Assembly (NCBI GenBank): GCA_903844585.1 | Contig: CAIMUD010000056.1 | Coordinates: forward strand, 1 to 6,487 | Reading direction: 5' to 3' | Source: an uncultured Actinomycetes bacterium | GTDB taxonomy: Bacteria; Actinomycetota; Actinomycetes; Nanopelagicales; Nanopelagicaceae | DNA: 6,487 nucleotides | In this document: positions 1-5,954 of the stretch, piece by piece | How positions within the stretch are numbered: position 1 is the first letter of the stretch | Layout: every line of letters starts with the position of its first letter | Position numbers and translations under genes: made by a program | The notes under the pieces: generated by a model | The model's database searches: none | The model's input: the letters and a program-made list of their open reading frames with translations, nothing else | What the model was told of the DNA's origin: nothing

Positions 1-231
1 GATTTGGTTTTCTTAATTGAAAATTCTCCTAAGCCACCATCTATTCGTGTGTCTTTTACGATGGCAATGATTAACAGCGCTGAACAAGTATGGATAGTTG
101 CCGCGGGCGAAGGTAAGGCAGATGCTGTGACCAAGATTGTCGAAGGTGATTTATCAGCGCCAGCTAGTTATGTACGCGGCGTTCGCCATACCCGTTTAAT
201 TGTTGATACTGAGGCATTTTTCGCCGAGTAG
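1..231 (+). CDS. pgl: 6-phosphogluconolactonase, C-terminal part (5' end outside window)
   Basis: This enzyme hydrolyses 6-phosphogluconolactone to 6-phosphogluconate, the second step of the oxidative pentose-phosphate pathway, in the cytosol. Only the last 76 residues are present. The frame is open from base 1 (first codon GAT) to the TAG at 229-231, so the gene is cut by the window edge and the TTG at base 4 is not a real start. The visible part matches the family's C-terminus: an ENSPKPPSIRVS segment (residues 7-18 of the fragment), a hydrophobic strand with an asparagine (MINSAEQVWIV), a G-KA pair (GEGKADAV) and a closing LIVDTEAF strand. The full protein is normally about 230-260 residues. 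The gene lies 32 bases upstream of gnd on the same strand, next to the other two oxidative pentose-phosphate enzymes, which strongly supports the assignment. The catalytic residues lie in the missing part and cannot be checked. Confidence 0.9.
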   Translation, partial: DLVFLIENSPKPPSIRVSFTMAMINSAEQVWIVAAGEGKADAVTKIVEGDLSAPASYVRGVRHTRLIVDTEAFFAE

Positions 232-251
232 TACATGCCAACCTTGGCCGT

Positions 252-257
252 TAGACT
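252..257 (+). promoter_or_regulatory. Candidate -10 box (TAGACT) of a leaderless gnd promoter
   Basis: TAGACT fits the actinobacterial -10 pattern TANNNT and ends 6 bases before the gnd ATG. That would place the transcription start at or next to the start codon. No Shine-Dalgarno-like sequence precedes this ATG (the bases just upstream are CTGCACCT), which agrees with a leaderless message. No good -35 hexamer is visible at 16-18 bases. gnd could equally be read through from pgl, so this may be only a secondary promoter. Confidence 0.4.
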
Positions 258-263
258 GCACCT

Positions 264-1244
264 ATGAGCCAAGCGCCAAATTTCGCAATGATCGGACTTG
301 GCCGCATGGGTGCCAATATTGTTCGCAGACTCTCAAATGCGGGTATCACCTCTGTCGTCTATGACGTCAGTCAAGACGCCGTTGCAGCCCTTGGAAAAGA
401 AGGCGCAATCACATCAAAAGATCTAACTGACTTTGCTTCAAAGATTCCAACACCTCGAACAGTCTGGGTCATGGTTCCAGCAGGAGTTACCGATTCCACA
501 ATTGCCGAGATTTCAAACCATTTAGCTGCCGGTGACACGATCATCGATGGCGGAAATAGTTATTACAAAAACGATGTAAAGAACGCTGAACTTCTTAAGG
601 CAAAGGGAATTAACTTTGTTGATGTCGGAACTTCCGGTGGAGTTTACGGACTTGAGCGTGGTTATAGCTTGATGATCGGCGGAGAAAAAAGCGTCGTCGC
701 AAATCTTGATCCAATCTTTAAAGCGCTAGCCCCTGGAGTTCAAGCTGCAGAACGCACACTTGGACGCACTGGTGCACCATCGCAAGCGGAGAACGGATAT
801 TTGCACTGCGGTCCAGTTGGTTCAGGCCACTTTGTAAAGATGATTCATAACGGAATTGAATACGGAATGATGGCGGCCTTTGCAGAAGGACTTGCAATTT
901 TTGAAGCAGCCGATGAAATGACACCTGCATACGATTTAGATATTCCAGAAATTACAGAAGTTTGGCGGCGCGGAAGCGTTGTTGCCTCATGGCTGCTAGA
1001 TCTGACTGCACAAGCCTTTAATGAATCTTCCGAGCTTACTGAGTACTCGTCAGAAGTAAGTGATAGCGGTGAAGGTCGCTGGACAGTGCAAGCTGCCCTT
1101 GAAGCCGGAATTCCTGCGCATGTACTAAGCGCTTCACTTTATTCACGCTTTGCTTCTCGAAACAATGACGAATTTGCTAATCGCGTGTTAAGTGCAATGC
1201 GCTACAAGTTTGGTGGGCATAACGAAAAGCCAAAAGGTAAGTAA
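264..1244 (+). CDS. gnd: 6-phosphogluconate dehydrogenase (decarboxylating), short form, predicted NAD-preferring
   Basis: It oxidatively decarboxylates 6-phosphogluconate to ribulose-5-phosphate and CO2, the last step of the oxidative pentose-phosphate branch. The protein has 326 residues, matching the short (about 300-340) 6PGDH class rather than the ~470-residue E. coli/animal class. The N-terminal Rossmann fold carries GLGRMG at residues 11-16. GGNS at 96-99 and TSGG at 123-126 follow. The catalytic segment has K192, H195, N196 and E199, with the same spacing as sheep enzyme K183/N187/E190. The C-terminal R313-x5-H319 (RYKFGGH) matches the sheep R446/H452 pair that completes the substrate pocket. 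The residues that bind the NADP 2'-phosphate in the long class (Asn-Arg-Thr) are Asp34-Val35-Ser36 here, which predicts NAD preference. The ATG at 264 is chosen because the Rossmann fold begins just after it; it has no ribosome binding site. The stop codon overlaps the zwf start by one base, implying translational coupling. Confidence 0.95.
   Translation: MSQAPNFAMIGLGRMGANIVRRLSNAGITSVVYDVSQDAVAALGKEGAITSKDLTDFASKIPTPRTVWVMVPAGVTDSTIAEISNHLAAGDTIIDGGNSYYKNDVKNAELLKAKGINFVDVGTSGGVYGLERGYSLMIGGEKSVVANLDPIFKALAPGVQAAERTLGRTGAPSQAENGYLHCGPVGSGHFVKMIHNGIEYGMMAAFAEGLAIFEAADEMTPAYDLDIPEITEVWRRGSVVASWLLDLTAQAFNESSELTEYSSEVSDSGEGRWTVQAALEAGIPAHVLSASLYSRFASRNNDEFANRVLSAMRYKFGGHNEKPKGK
1232..1237 (+). 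promoter_or_regulatory. Ribosome binding site for zwf inside the 3' end of gnd
   Basis: AAAAGG lies 6 bases before the zwf ATG, within the last codons of gnd. It is a modest Shine-Dalgarno match. It supports the overlapping ATG at 1244 (TAATG junction) as the true zwf start, and contrasts with gnd, which has none. Confidence 0.5.
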
Positions 1245-2632
1245 TGAAGGCTGATGCACTTGTTCTTTTTGGCGCAACTGGAGATTTAGCTAAGAAGAAA
1301 TTGTTTCCAGCCCTATATGACTTAGAAGATCTCGGCGAACTTGATTTAAAAATCTTTGGCGTTGCCTCATCTAAGTGGAGTCAAGAAGTTTTTAGAGTAA
1401 GCATTGAAAGCGCAGTACTAGCTCGTAAGCCGGATGTAAATAAAGCGGTCCTGGATAAACTAACCGGTGAAATGCAGTTAATTGTGGGGGATTATGACAA
1501 TCCTGCGACATTTGTTGCACTTGCTGAAGCAATCAAAGACTTTAAGTTGCCTGTTATTTATCTTGCAATTGCACCTGAGTATTTTGCAACAATAACTACA
1601 GCACTTGCAGAAGTAGGGATTACAAAGCGCGCCCGAGTTGTGGTGGAGAAGCCATTTGGTCGCGATTTAGAGAGTGCTAAGAAATTAGATGCGGACCTTA
1701 AAAAATTACTTCCTGAAGAACAAATCTACCGCATCGATCACTACCTCGGAAAAGAAGCGGTGGAAGATCTTCTGGTATTTCGTTTTGCAAACACTCTTTT
1801 TGAGCCAGTCTGGAACCGTAACTATGTTTCGAGCATTCAGATAACCATGGCTGAAAGTTTTGGCATTGAAGGTCGCGGAAAGTTTTATGACGGAGTCGGC
1901 GCAACTCGCGACGTACTGCAGAACCATATTTTTCAAGTATTAACGATGCTCACGATGGAACCACCGATTGATATGGGCTCAGAGTCAATGCAGAACGAAA
2001 AAATCAAGGTGCTCTCAGCTGTTCGTGAAATAGATAAGAAGGATGTTGTGCGGGGACAGTTTGAGGGGTACCTAGACGAGGACGGCGTAGCCAAGAATTC
2101 AGATACCGAAACATTTGTTGCAGTTAAGTTATTTATTGATAACTGGCGTTGGGCTGGGGTGCCAATTTATCTTCGTACCGGTAAAAAGTTGCCAGAGACT
2201 GTTCTAGAAGTTGTAGTCGAGTTTAAACAACCACCTCGGGCTCTTTTTGGTAAATCTGAATCTAATCAAGTTCGTTTCCGTCTTGGAGCAAAAGATGGCG
2301 TTGATATTTCACTGCAAGCAAAGAAGCCAGGTACAAAGCTAGTTACCGAAACAGTAGATCTCTCTGTGGAATTTGTTGCAGAATTTGGCGATCGCCAAGG
2401 TCCATACGAGCGACTTCTTCGCGCAGCGATGCTCGGTGATCACTTTAGATTTACTCGAATCGATGCGGTGCTTCACTCGTGGCAAATCCTTGAAGACTTA
2501 CTGAAGAACCCTCAACCAGTTATTTCCTACAGTGGTTCGAGCTGGGGGCCAGATGTGGCCGAAGATCTAGTACCTGGAGGTTGGGCGCCAGTTGGTACTG
2601 AAGCAGAGCGCTTAAAGAATCTGCAAAAGTAG
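1244..2632 (+). CDS. zwf: Glucose-6-phosphate 1-dehydrogenase, atypical NADP-site residues
   Basis: It oxidises glucose-6-phosphate to 6-phosphogluconolactone, the first step of the oxidative pentose-phosphate pathway. The protein has 462 residues, slightly short for the family (about 460-515). The N-terminal dinucleotide motif GATGDLA is at residues 10-16. The substrate signature RIDHYLGKE is at 163-171, with D165, H166 and K170. The catalytic histidine is H228 in the QNH triad 226-228; the H166-to-H228 distance of 62 equals H178-to-H240 in the Leuconostoc enzyme. The segment RTGKK at 311-315 supplies further substrate contacts. The 2'-phosphate-binding arginine (Leuconostoc R46, E. coli R50) aligns with Ser42 in GVASSKW (39-45), and E. 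coli K18 aligns with Thr12. A lysine at 44 could partly compensate. The start is fixed by the 1-base overlap with gnd and the AAAAGG site. No opcA, a frequent actinobacterial zwf partner, follows. The next gene is convergent, so the transcript should end just after the stop. Confidence 0.96.
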   Translation: MKADALVLFGATGDLAKKKLFPALYDLEDLGELDLKIFGVASSKWSQEVFRVSIESAVLARKPDVNKAVLDKLTGEMQLIVGDYDNPATFVALAEAIKDFKLPVIYLAIAPEYFATITTALAEVGITKRARVVVEKPFGRDLESAKKLDADLKKLLPEEQIYRIDHYLGKEAVEDLLVFRFANTLFEPVWNRNYVSSIQITMAESFGIEGRGKFYDGVGATRDVLQNHIFQVLTMLTMEPPIDMGSESMQNEKIKVLSAVREIDKKDVVRGQFEGYLDEDGVAKNSDTETFVAVKLFIDNWRWAGVPIYLRTGKKLPETVLEVVVEFKQPPRALFGKSESNQVRFRLGAKDGVDISLQAKKPGTKLVTETVDLSVEFVAEFGDRQGPYERLLRAAMLGDHFRFTRIDAVLHSWQILEDLLKNPQPVISYSGSSWGPDVAEDLVPGGWAPVGTEAERLKNLQK

Positions 2633-2645
2633 TCAATTTCTACTT
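2627..2645. terminator. Small hairpin at the zwf/tgt convergent junction, possible bidirectional terminator
   Basis: AAGTAG (2627-2632, including the zwf stop) pairs with CTACTT (2640-2645) around a 7-base loop. A-rich bases precede it and ATTAAT follows, so each strand gives a weak stem with some T-rich sequence after it. A second pair of arms, AGCAGAG (2602-2608) and CTCTGCT (2652-2658), flanks it and could extend the structure. The stem is only 6 bp and AT-rich, with no run of T's, so a real terminator is plausible from position but weak by sequence. Confidence 0.35.
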
Positions 2646-2646
2646 A

Positions 2647-3888
2647 TTAATCTCTGCTCTGACCTGATTTGTGCTTGTAGCGTCCTAAGAATTCTTCCTT
2701 CATCTCTTTGAAGTCGCCATCGATAATGGCCTGGCGCATACGGTCAACTAAGCGCACAACAAATCGTTCATTATGGATTGTCGCAAGAGTGGCAGCGACC
2801 ATTTCTTTGCCACGAAATAGATGGCAGAGATATGCGCGGGTGTAATTGGCACACGTGTAGCAATCACACTCATCATCAATTGGGTTGAAGTCGCGAATAT
2901 ATGGAGCATTGGAAACATTAAAGCGCCCCGTCATTGTGTAGACAGCACTTGTACGAGCAATGCGTGAGGCCAATACACAATCGAATGTATCGATTCCATT
3001 TTCTACGCCAACAAATAAATCTTCTGGTGCGCCAATTCCAAGTAGGTGCTTTGGTTTGTTCTCTGGCAATACCGAATTAACCCAACCCACAATTGTGCCG
3101 AGACTTTCTTTATCTAGCGCTCCGCCAATTCCAAAACCATCAAAGCTAGCGTCAGATGACTTCATACCCCCGAGATCTGCTGCTGCCTCTTTACGTAAAT
3201 CTTCATATTGCGCACCCTGAATAACTCCAAAGAGCCCTTGGTATGGCTTGTCACTTCGTTGATCTGTGAGCCGCTTGTGCTCGTCCAAACAACGTATCGC
3301 CCAATCGTGGGTGCGCTCTATGGCCAACTCTTGGTACGGACGAGTGTTGTGAAGAGTCGTGCATTCATCAAAAGCAAAGATGACATCTGCGCCAATTTTA
3401 TGTTGGATTTGCATTGAAATCTCTGAAGTAAAGCGATGCATCGAACCATCGAGGTGCGATTTAAATGTCACGCCCTCATCATCTACATGAGCAAGGCGTT
3501 CTTTATTTCCTGCAATAACCTGATCGGATCTAAAAGTCTTGGCATCCATCGCTAAGACTTTCTTAAAGCCAACGCCAAGTGAGAGCACTTGGAATCCACC
3601 GCTGTCAGTAAAAGTTGGCCCCTGCCAATTCATAAATTGTGCAAGGCCGCCGGCTTCGTCAATTACATCTGGGCCGGGTTGTAAGTACAAGTGATAGGCG
3701 TTGGCAAGAAGTGCTTGTGCGCCCAAATCTTTCATCGACCCAGGAAGGACAGATTTGACTGTTGCCTTTGTGCCGACTGGAATAAATGCTGGCGTCTGGA
3801 TATCGCCATGCGGGGTCGACATTGTTGCGGCCCGGGCAAGGCCGCTAGCGGCAGCCTTATTTATCTCGAAAGAGAAACCGGATTTCAT
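2647..3888 (-). CDS. tgt: tRNA-guanine(34) transglycosylase, actinobacterial long form
   Basis: It exchanges guanine-34 in the anticodon of GUN-type tRNAs (Asp, Asn, His, Tyr) for preQ1 or a related queuosine precursor, in the cytosol. It is 413 residues long against about 370-385 for most bacterial TGTs. Counterparts of the Zymomonas catalytic residues are visible: D95 in TDSGGFQ (for D102), D174 in FAFDECT (for D156) and D303 in DTFDCV (for D280). The zinc site is complete: C341, C343, C346 and H372, with spacing identical to C318/C320/C323/H349. The extra length is mostly a ~25-residue insertion between SLG (103-105) and DEGVTF (137-142). The usual GGLxVGE loop reads GGALDKE (255-261) and keeps the glutamate. 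The ATG at 3888 places the N-terminus normally for the family; its upstream AGGCGAG is a poor, distant ribosome site. It lies 45 bases downstream of the peptidase gene, so co-transcription is likely. No other queuosine gene is in the window. Confidence 0.95.
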   Translation of the reverse strand: MKSGFSFEINKAAASGLARAATMSTPHGDIQTPAFIPVGTKATVKSVLPGSMKDLGAQALLANAYHLYLQPGPDVIDEAGGLAQFMNWQGPTFTDSGGFQVLSLGVGFKKVLAMDAKTFRSDQVIAGNKERLAHVDDEGVTFKSHLDGSMHRFTSEISMQIQHKIGADVIFAFDECTTLHNTRPYQELAIERTHDWAIRCLDEHKRLTDQRSDKPYQGLFGVIQGAQYEDLRKEAAADLGGMKSSDASFDGFGIGGALDKESLGTIVGWVNSVLPENKPKHLLGIGAPEDLFVGVENGIDTFDCVLASRIARTSAVYTMTGRFNVSNAPYIRDFNPIDDECDCYTCANYTRAYLCHLFRGKEMVAATLATIHNERFVVRLVDRMRQAIIDGDFKEMKEEFLGRYKHKSGQSRD

Positions 3889-3900
3889 GGGCTTATTCTC

Positions 3901-3934
3901 GCCTAAATATCTGCTGCCTAAATCAAGTGGCAGC
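3901..3934. repeat. Direct repeat and short inverted repeat in the peptidase-tgt gap
   Basis: The 8-base sequence GCCTAAAT occurs at 3901-3908 and again at 3916-3923, a period of 15 bases. Overlapping it, GCTGCC (3913-3918) and GGCAGC (3929-3934) form a 6-bp stem with a 10-base loop that touches the peptidase stop codon. No T-run follows on the minus strand, so this is not a standard terminator. It could be an operator, an mRNA-processing structure or chance. Confidence 0.3.
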
Positions 3935-5883
3935 TACCAAATATGTACGCGCTCTTTTTCGGCCAGCCAGAGGCGATCGCCCTCGGTAACTTGGAAGGCC
4001 TCCATAAATTCATCGAGGTTTCGAACGATGGCATTGCAGCGAAATTCATATGGTGAATGTGGGTCAGTAGCAATTCGACGGCGAAGCTCTTCAGGGCGAA
4101 CTTTTCCGCGCCATGCCTGCGCCCATGACAAGTAAAAACGTTGTTCTCCAGTTAGCCCATCGATAACGGGTGCTTTTTCGCCCTTTAAAGCCAATTTAAA
4201 GGCCTTATAAGCGATTGCAAGGCCACCAAGGTCTCCAATGTTTTCTCCCACTGTGAGAGCGCCATTTACGTGGATATCAGGGGTTTCCTCCGGAATGAGT
4301 ACATCAAACTGTGCGATGAGCGCCTTTGCGCGCTTTTCAAACTCTGCGCGGTCGCCATCACTCCACCAATCGACCATATTTCCATCACCGTCGTATTTAG
4401 AACCTTGGTCATCAAAACCGTGGCCAATTTCGTGGCCAATGACTGCGCCGATACCGCCATAGTTGGCAGCCATGTCGGCCTCTAAATCAAAAAATGGCGG
4501 TTGCAGAATTGCTGCCGGGAAAACTATTTCATTCATGCCGGGGTTGTAATAGGCGTTAACAGTTTGAGGAGTCATGTACCACTCGGCGCGATCAACCGGT
4601 GCGCCAATCTTTGCCAATTCAAAGTCGCGCGAAAACTTAGAGATTCGCCCTAGGTTGGCGAGCAAATCTGTGGGTGAAATTTCAAGCACCGAATAGTCTC
4701 GCCGCTTGTCGGGGTAGCCAATCTTTGGCGTGAACTTGGAAAGTTTTTCAAGGGCCTTGGTCTTAGTAGATGGACTCATCCAATCCAAATCCGTAATTGA
4801 TTGGCGGTATGCCTCAATGAGATTTGAAACCAAGTCATTCATGGCAGCTTTTGCAGCAGGTGGGAAATGTTGCTCCACATAAATGCGCCCCACTGCTTCG
4901 CCAAGTGAGCCCTCAACCAGAGAGACTGCACGCTTCCAGCGCTCGCGAATCTGTGGAGTTCCAGAAAGTGTTGTGCCATAGAAGGAGAAATTCTGTTGAA
5001 CAATCGCATCATTTAAATAGGCAGCTGATCCAGAAATAAAGTGCCACTTGAGCCAAGCAATCCACGAATTTTTATCGAAGTCCTTAAGCGCCTCAGAGAT
5101 ACCTTCGAAGAACGAAGGCTCGTTAACAATGACTGTGTCGAATACGGATTGCTTAACATCTCCAGCATCTAGCCATAAGCCCCATGGAAAATGTGGAGCC
5201 CGAGCCTCTAACTCTTGGCGGGTGTGCTTGTTGTAAGTAAGAGTTGCATCGCGGTCTTTAACTTGATCCCAGTGATGGGAAGCGATCTGGGTTTCAAGGG
5301 CAAGAATTTTCTTCGCTAATGCCGCGCCACCGTTTTGGCCAACAAGTCCAAACATTTTTTCGATGTGAACCAGAAGCGCTTCTCGAATCGGGGCGTATTG
5401 ATCTTCGCGGTAGTAGGACTCATCGGGAAGTGAGAGCCCACCCTGGCCGAGATAAATAATGTTGGTATTGGAATCCATTGCATCTGTATAAATAGCGGCG
5501 CCAAAGATTCCACCCAGTCCACGGATTTCGAGTTGGCTCATCTTGGTGACAAACGAGTTGAGGTCGGTGATCGCATCGATCTCGGCAAGGTCTTTATCTA
5601 GGGGAGTGGTGCCGGCTTTTTCAATCGCCTCTATATTCATAAATGACTTATAGAGATCGCCAATCTTTTGGGCGTCCCCTGCCCCTGTTGCGCTCTCGAT
5701 AATTTTTCTCACCTGCGCTTCTGCCGCATCGTGCAGAGCGTAGGCAACGCCATCTGATGCGCGATCTTGTGGAATCTCATGTGCGGCAAGCCATTTACCG
5801 TTGAAGTGGCGATAGAGATCATCTTGTGGGCGCAAAGCTGGATCGATATGGGATGTGTCCAGACCGCTCTTTAAGTTCGTCAT
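3934..5883 (-). CDS. pepO: M13-family zinc endopeptidase (PepO/neprilysin-like), cytoplasmic
   Basis: A zinc metalloendopeptidase of the neprilysin/PepO family, which cleaves oligopeptides of limited size; the natural substrate is unknown. With the start at 5883 it has 649 residues, normal for bacterial members. Residues ~22-390 form the M13 N-terminal domain and ~440-649 the catalytic domain. The substrate-backbone motif NAYYNP is at 443-448. The zinc helix HEIGH (484-488) gives two histidine ligands and the catalytic E485. GENIGD (546-551) gives the third ligand E547 and D551. The C-terminus has the family's conserved cysteine (C616, in RCNAIVRN) and terminal HIW. No signal peptide or membrane segment is visible, so it should act in the cytosol, unlike membrane-anchored neprilysin. 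The frame stays open to an ATG at 6012, but those 43 residues are unlike the family and overlap marR, so the ATG at 5883 is preferred. The gene diverges from a MarR regulator and precedes tgt. Confidence 0.93.
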   Translation of the reverse strand: MTNLKSGLDTSHIDPALRPQDDLYRHFNGKWLAAHEIPQDRASDGVAYALHDAAEAQVRKIIESATGAGDAQKIGDLYKSFMNIEAIEKAGTTPLDKDLAEIDAITDLNSFVTKMSQLEIRGLGGIFGAAIYTDAMDSNTNIIYLGQGGLSLPDESYYREDQYAPIREALLVHIEKMFGLVGQNGGAALAKKILALETQIASHHWDQVKDRDATLTYNKHTRQELEARAPHFPWGLWLDAGDVKQSVFDTVIVNEPSFFEGISEALKDFDKNSWIAWLKWHFISGSAAYLNDAIVQQNFSFYGTTLSGTPQIRERWKRAVSLVEGSLGEAVGRIYVEQHFPPAAKAAMNDLVSNLIEAYRQSITDLDWMSPSTKTKALEKLSKFTPKIGYPDKRRDYSVLEISPTDLLANLGRISKFSRDFELAKIGAPVDRAEWYMTPQTVNAYYNPGMNEIVFPAAILQPPFFDLEADMAANYGGIGAVIGHEIGHGFDDQGSKYDGDGNMVDWWSDGDRAEFEKRAKALIAQFDVLIPEETPDIHVNGALTVGENIGDLGGLAIAYKAFKLALKGEKAPVIDGLTGEQRFYLSWAQAWRGKVRPEELRRRIATDPHSPYEFRCNAIVRNLDEFMEAFQVTEGDRLWLAEKERVHIW

Positions 5884-5891
5884 ATGCGCAT

Positions 5892-5897
5892 AACTTA
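5892..5897 (-). promoter_or_regulatory. Candidate -10 box (TAAGTT) of the peptidase promoter
   Basis: Read on the minus strand, TAAGTT fits TANNNT and ends 8 bases before the ATG at 5883. This predicts a leaderless or nearly leaderless message and supports that start. No convincing -35 is seen; at a 17-base spacing the hexamer is TACTTT. A 10-bp palindrome, TATGCGCATA (5883-5892), covers the space between the box and the start codon. Confidence 0.45.
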
Positions 5898-5920
5898 CCC
5901 GTTGGCCAGAAATAAAAGTA

Positions 5921-5934
5921 GTTGAAGCTTCAAC
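5921..5934. promoter_or_regulatory. Perfect 14-bp palindrome, probable MarR operator
   Basis: GTTGAAGCTTCAAC is identical to its reverse complement over all 14 bases and lies in the 71-base gap between the divergent peptidase and marR genes. With a 2-base bulge the dyad extends to AAAG (5915-5918) and CTTT (5935-5938). MarR dimers typically bind palindromes of about this size beside their own promoter. The left half coincides with the likely -35 region of marR, and the site sits just upstream of the -35 region expected for the peptidase. One bound dimer could therefore affect both promoters. Binding is inferred. Confidence 0.6.
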
Positions 5935-5948
5935 CTTTCCCGTACGAT
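5922..5948 (+). promoter_or_regulatory. Candidate marR promoter, leaderless, overlapping the palindrome
   Basis: The -10 box TACGAT (5943-5948) fits TANNNT and ends 6 bases before the ATG at 5955, with no ribosome site before that ATG. The upstream hexamer TTGAAG (5922-5927) could serve as the -35 with a 15-base spacer, or GTTGAA one base earlier with 16. The -35 lies inside the palindrome, the expected geometry for autorepression. Confidence 0.5.
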
Positions 5949-5954
5949 TGGCAT

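Noticed and set aside
4..231. Independent small protein starting at the TTG at base 4
   Set aside because: The frame is open upstream to the window edge, and the sequence is clearly the C-terminal part of 6-phosphogluconolactonase.
3913..3934. Intrinsic terminator between the peptidase and tgt
   Set aside because: The stem is only 6 bp with a 10-base loop, and no T-run follows on the minus strand.
3701..4135. 144-codon plus-strand open frame opposite the tgt start and peptidase end
   Set aside because: It is antisense to two well-supported genes, has no recognisable motif and no ribosome site, and its composition is that of a shadow frame.
5922..5954. Earlier marR start at 5922
   Set aside because: The ATG lies within the 14-bp palindrome, and the added 11 residues are not family-like. 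The ATG at 5955 is preceded by a proper -10 box.
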